A stretch of 23,440 nucleotides of DNA from the NCBI GenBank assembly GCA_905215015.1, contig CAJMOS010000036.1:1-23440 (forward strand), given 5' to 3'. The DNA is from an uncultured bacterium (GTDB lineage: Bacteria > Spirochaetota > Spirochaetia > Sphaerochaetales > Sphaerochaetaceae). The position numbers and the translations under genes are program-made. Within the stretch, counting starts at the first letter, position 1. The number at the start of each line of letters is the position of its first letter. The notes below the pieces were generated by a model. The model was not told the origin of the DNA. It saw only the letters and a program-made list of their open reading frames with translations, and made no database searches. Below, in pieces: positions 21,541 through 23,440 of the stretch.

Positions 21541-21563
21541 CGCCACCTCATCGCGGGGTGGCG
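21541..21563. terminator. Bidirectional terminator between nucleotidase and YhcH genes
   Basis: CGCCACC (21541-21547) and GGTGGCG (21557-21563) form a seven-base stem. On the plus side TTTCTTTTCTT follows shortly after, and on the minus side TTTTTT follows four bases after the stem. It can therefore serve both convergent genes. Confidence 0.75.
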
Positions 21564-21593
21564 CCTGTCGTTTCTTTTCTTGTTCCTTCGGAA

Positions 21594-22046
21594 TCAGTCG
21601 TAAATCTTGAAGGTGACCTTCTTCACCTTCGCGGGGAAGCCGATGGCGACGCCGGTCTTGTGGGGCTCGCCGGGAAGGAAGACGGCGAAGCGGCTGCGGG
21701 CCGCATGCCAGACAGCCAGCGGCTCGCCAGTGGTGTACTGCACGTCGAGTTCCTTGTCATAGGGCTTGTCGGCTTCCTTGACCGCCTCTCTCCAAGAGAC
21801 GCTCATCAGTTCCTCCCCCTCCAGCATGATCTGCACGTCGGTCGCCCTGCGGTGGATCTCATACGGCTTCTCCTTGCTGTCCGTCTCGTACTCGCTGATG
21901 ATGTAGCGCACCTTCGGGTCCTTCGTCTGGTAGGAGCCCGGTTCCATGTCGTACACGTCGCCCTTGTCCATGATCTCGACCACCGTCTGCATGCGTGGCA
22001 CCTCGGGGTAGTACAGTTCAAGATTATCCAACGAATCGAACAGCAT
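21594..22046 (-). CDS. YhcH/YjgK/YiaL family protein (DUF386)
   Basis: A 150-residue cupin-like protein. EIHRRATDVQIMLEGEE (63-79) and FLPGEPHKTG (123-132) carry the conserved His65, Glu77/78 and His129 that bind a metal in this family. E. coli YhcH (NanQ) is reported to open and equilibrate sialic acid anomers, and TabA affects biofilm; the substrate of this member is unknown. GGAGG lies six bases before the ATG at 22046, which I prefer to an upstream in-frame start at 22073. It is divergent from an aldose 1-epimerase-family gene across 77 bases, so both may serve sugar anomer conversion. No sialic acid genes are in the window. Confidence 0.9.
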   Translation of the reverse strand: MLFDSLDNLELYYPEVPRMQTVVEIMDKGDVYDMEPGSYQTKDPKVRYIISEYETDSKEKPYEIHRRATDVQIMLEGEELMSVSWREAVKEADKPYDKELDVQYTTGEPLAVWHAARSRFAVFLPGEPHKTGVAIGFPAKVKKVTFKIYD

Positions 22047-22073
22047 CTTCGCCTCCACTACAACTATAGCCAA

Positions 22074-22103
22074 TTGCCATAGCGCTTGCCAGAGGTGTAT
22101 GCT
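22074..22103 (+). promoter_or_regulatory. Possible promoter of the aldose epimerase-family gene
   Basis: TTGCCA (22074-22079), an 18-base spacer and TATGCT (22098-22103) point to a start near 22110, just at the AGAGGAA ribosome site. The leader would be only about 14 bases. Confidence 0.4.
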
Positions 22104-22123
22104 CTCTGCAGAGGAATTGAACT

Positions 22124-22984
22124 ATGGTTACCTTATCCAATGTGCACCTGAGCCTTGCAATCAGCGAGCATGGTGCGGAAATGCAGAGCCTGAAGAACAA
22201 ACATACGGGAATTGAATACATCTGGAACGGCAATCCGACCTATTGGCCTCGCCGCGCCCCGATTCTCTTCCCGATGTCAGGACCGACCAAGGAAGACAAG
22301 ATCAGTGTCGACGGGACCGAGTACCACATGCCGGGCAACGGTTTCGCCCGCGACCTGGACTGGACGCTTGTGGACAGCAACGGGAGCAGCGCCACCTTCA
22401 CGCTCGAGGACAACGCGACCTCCCGCGGATATTTCCCCTTCGGCTTCAAGCTCACCACCACCTACACGCTGGACGACGACGAGATCAGCATCAAGACCGT
22501 CGTGGAAAGCAAGACGAACGACATGCGCTTCGTCTATGCCCTGCATCCGGCCTTCATGCTTGACATGAACCGCGACGCCCAGCTCGACGACTACATGATC
22601 AGCTTCAACGACGACGAGAACGTCCCGAAACTGATCAAGGTGGGTCCCCTTTTCAAAGACACGGGCGTCAGGATTTCAGGAAAGCTGATGAAGCTCTCCC
22701 GAGCGGACCTCGACCAAGGCGCGGTCACGTTGAAGAACCTGGCCAGCAAGAAAGTCAGCCTGCTCTGCGGCGTGGGAAACCACGGCGTCGAGCTGTCGAT
22801 GGGCGACCTGCACACGCTGGTCTGCTGGTCCCCCGAGGGCAAGAAGGCCCCGTTCGTCTGCGTCGAGCCGATGCTCAGCTTCGGCGACACATCCCGGCCG
22901 ATGGACCTGAAGCAGATGGAAGGCCTTGCAAAGCTGAACGCCGGACAGAAAAAGAGCTTCACCAACACGATCAGGCCCTTCTGA
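22124..22984 (+). CDS. Aldose 1-epimerase family protein (LacX-like)
   Basis: A 286-residue protein of the galactose mutarotase fold, LacX-like branch, expected to interconvert sugar anomers in the cytoplasm (no signal peptide). IWNGNPTYWPRRAPILFPMSG (33-53) is the family opening, and LHPAFML with His141 and CVEPM with Glu248 match the catalytic acid and base. The usual HGFAR motif reads NGFARD here, so the first conserved histidine is Asn72. That may shift substrate choice to something other than plain galactose or glucose. AGAGGAA seven bases before the ATG sets the start. It is monocistronic with a strong terminator and divergent from YhcH. Confidence 0.9.
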   Translation: MVTLSNVHLSLAISEHGAEMQSLKNKHTGIEYIWNGNPTYWPRRAPILFPMSGPTKEDKISVDGTEYHMPGNGFARDLDWTLVDSNGSSATFTLEDNATSRGYFPFGFKLTTTYTLDDDEISIKTVVESKTNDMRFVYALHPAFMLDMNRDAQLDDYMISFNDDENVPKLIKVGPLFKDTGVRISGKLMKLSRADLDQGAVTLKNLASKKVSLLCGVGNHGVELSMGDLHTLVCWSPEGKKAPFVCVEPMLSFGDTSRPMDLKQMEGLAKLNAGQKKSFTNTIRPF

Positions 22985-22994
22985 ACGGACCGCG

Positions 22995-23047
22995 AAAGAG
23001 TACCTCCTCCCGCATGCTCGCAATCCTGGAGGAGGTACTCTTTTTTT
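22995..23047 (+). terminator. Terminator of the aldose epimerase-family gene
   Basis: AGAGTACCTCCTCC (22997-23010) pairs perfectly with its complement at 23028-23041 and two more A-T pairs extend the stem. A run of T reaches 23047. This is the strongest intrinsic terminator in the window. Confidence 0.93.
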
Positions 23048-23121
23048 CTGGCCGATGGCGCTTTCTTGGATCAATACAGATGTTTGGGGAATGAAGCGAG
23101 ACCAAAATACGGTAAAAGGCG

Positions 23122-23155
23122 GTTGTCCCGTCAGCACATCTCCTAGCGGGACAAC
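23122..23155 (-). terminator. Terminator of the Rpn-family gene
   Basis: GTTGTCCCG (23122-23130) and CGGGACAAC (23147-23155) form a perfect nine-base stem with a 16-base loop, eight bases past the stop. The minus strand continues with CGCCTTTTACC, a short T-run. Confidence 0.6.
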
Positions 23156-23162
23156 ATCATGT

Positions 23163-23440
23163 TCACGTTTTCGGCTGTGCAAGGGCCTGCCGGATACGCT
23201 CCCGGTCCCGTGGAGGCACCTTCAGCGCGTCCATCGCCTGCTCCGGCGTGAGGTGCAGCCCTTCGGCAAGGGTCTGGATGTTTTCCAGCAGGGTCGCCTC
23301 CCGGCCCTTCTGGATGCCTTGCTGGAGCCCTTCCTTCAGTCCTTCCTCGCGGCCTTTCTTCTCGGATCTCCTCAGCAGGTCGCGCCCGGCTCCATCGAAC
23401 ATCTCCTTACCCTCCTCATCGCGGGACGGCAGGTCCACGT
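23163..23440 (-). CDS. Rpn-family recombination-promoting nuclease, C-terminal part
   Basis: About 92 residues of the C-terminal tail are inside the window; the gene continues past the right edge, so the ATG at 23438 is probably internal. The tail has the charged, repeated coiled-coil GREEGLKEGLQQGIQKGRE and then a small helical end (LTPEQAMDALKVPP) that is typical of the Rpn/PD-(D/E)XK nuclease family (transposase_31-like), common in spirochaetes and gut anaerobes. The catalytic nuclease domain is not visible, so activity cannot be judged. Confidence 0.75.
   Translation of the reverse strand, partial: VDLPSRDEEGKEMFDGAGRDLLRRSEKKGREEGLKEGLQQGIQKGREATLLENIQTLAEGLHLTPEQAMDALKVPPRDRERIRQALAQPKT

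Overview
The window is gene-dense, GC-rich bacterial chromosome with no rRNA, tRNA, CRISPR array or intact mobile element that I can see. The gene content (type III glutamine synthetase, an electron-bifurcating Nfn pair, a complete Memo/AMMECR1/radical SAM operon, paired small heat shock proteins, a Rpn-type nuclease tail, a decayed AAA-ATPase/PD-(D/E)XK gene, secreted proteins with loose signal peptides) suggests an anaerobe, and a spirochaete (Spirochaetota, perhaps Sphaerochaetaceae-like) is my best guess. No marker gene here proves this.

Layout. 1-383: no recognisable gene. 384-1444 (-): an SDR-type NAD(P)-binding protein and a cysteine-free Rrf2 regulator, overlapping by ATGA, behind a promoter with nested palindromes. 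1587-3701 (+): glnN. 3769-5346 (-): an orphan sugar-type ABC solute-binding protein. 5502-6004: a frameshifted AAA-ATPase-like pseudogene. 6020-8569 (+): apt, an ECF transporter ATPase and T component, and 5-formyl-THF cyclo-ligase. 8562-12195 (-): a four-gene run nfnA, nfnB, EamA transporter, PTS EIIA. 12296-12640 (+): a small cupin. 12745-13176 (-): small heat shock protein 1. 13422-13943 (-): GNAT acetyltransferase. 13944-14803: AT-richer DNA with no convincing gene. 14849-16356 (-): two secreted beta-rich proteins that look like distant paralogues. 16517-18848 (-): Memo, AMMECR1 and radical SAM genes joined by ATGA overlaps. 18958-19347 (-): small heat shock protein 2. 19709-21517 (+): exported 5'-nucleotidase. 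21594-22984: divergent YhcH-family and aldose 1-epimerase-family genes, both likely sugar anomer enzymes. 23163-end (-): the C-terminal tail of a Rpn-family nuclease.

The most striking signal is regulatory. Both hsp20 genes, 6 kb apart, carry a near-consensus sigma-54 (-24/-12) promoter, a stem-loop placed at the predicted first bases of the mRNA, and an AT-rich block conserved at the same distance upstream. A second pattern is a recurring TTGnnn-N17-TAGAGT promoter (glnN, ECF ATPase, 5'-nucleotidase) with very short leaders. Two operons (ECF ATPase, Memo) lack a Shine-Dalgarno sequence and have a -10-like element six bases before the ATG, as expected for leaderless transcripts.

Intrinsic terminators mark most transcript ends: after the solute-binding protein, both hsp20 genes, the GNAT gene, the first secreted protein, between the nucleotidase and YhcH genes, after the epimerase, and after the Rpn gene.
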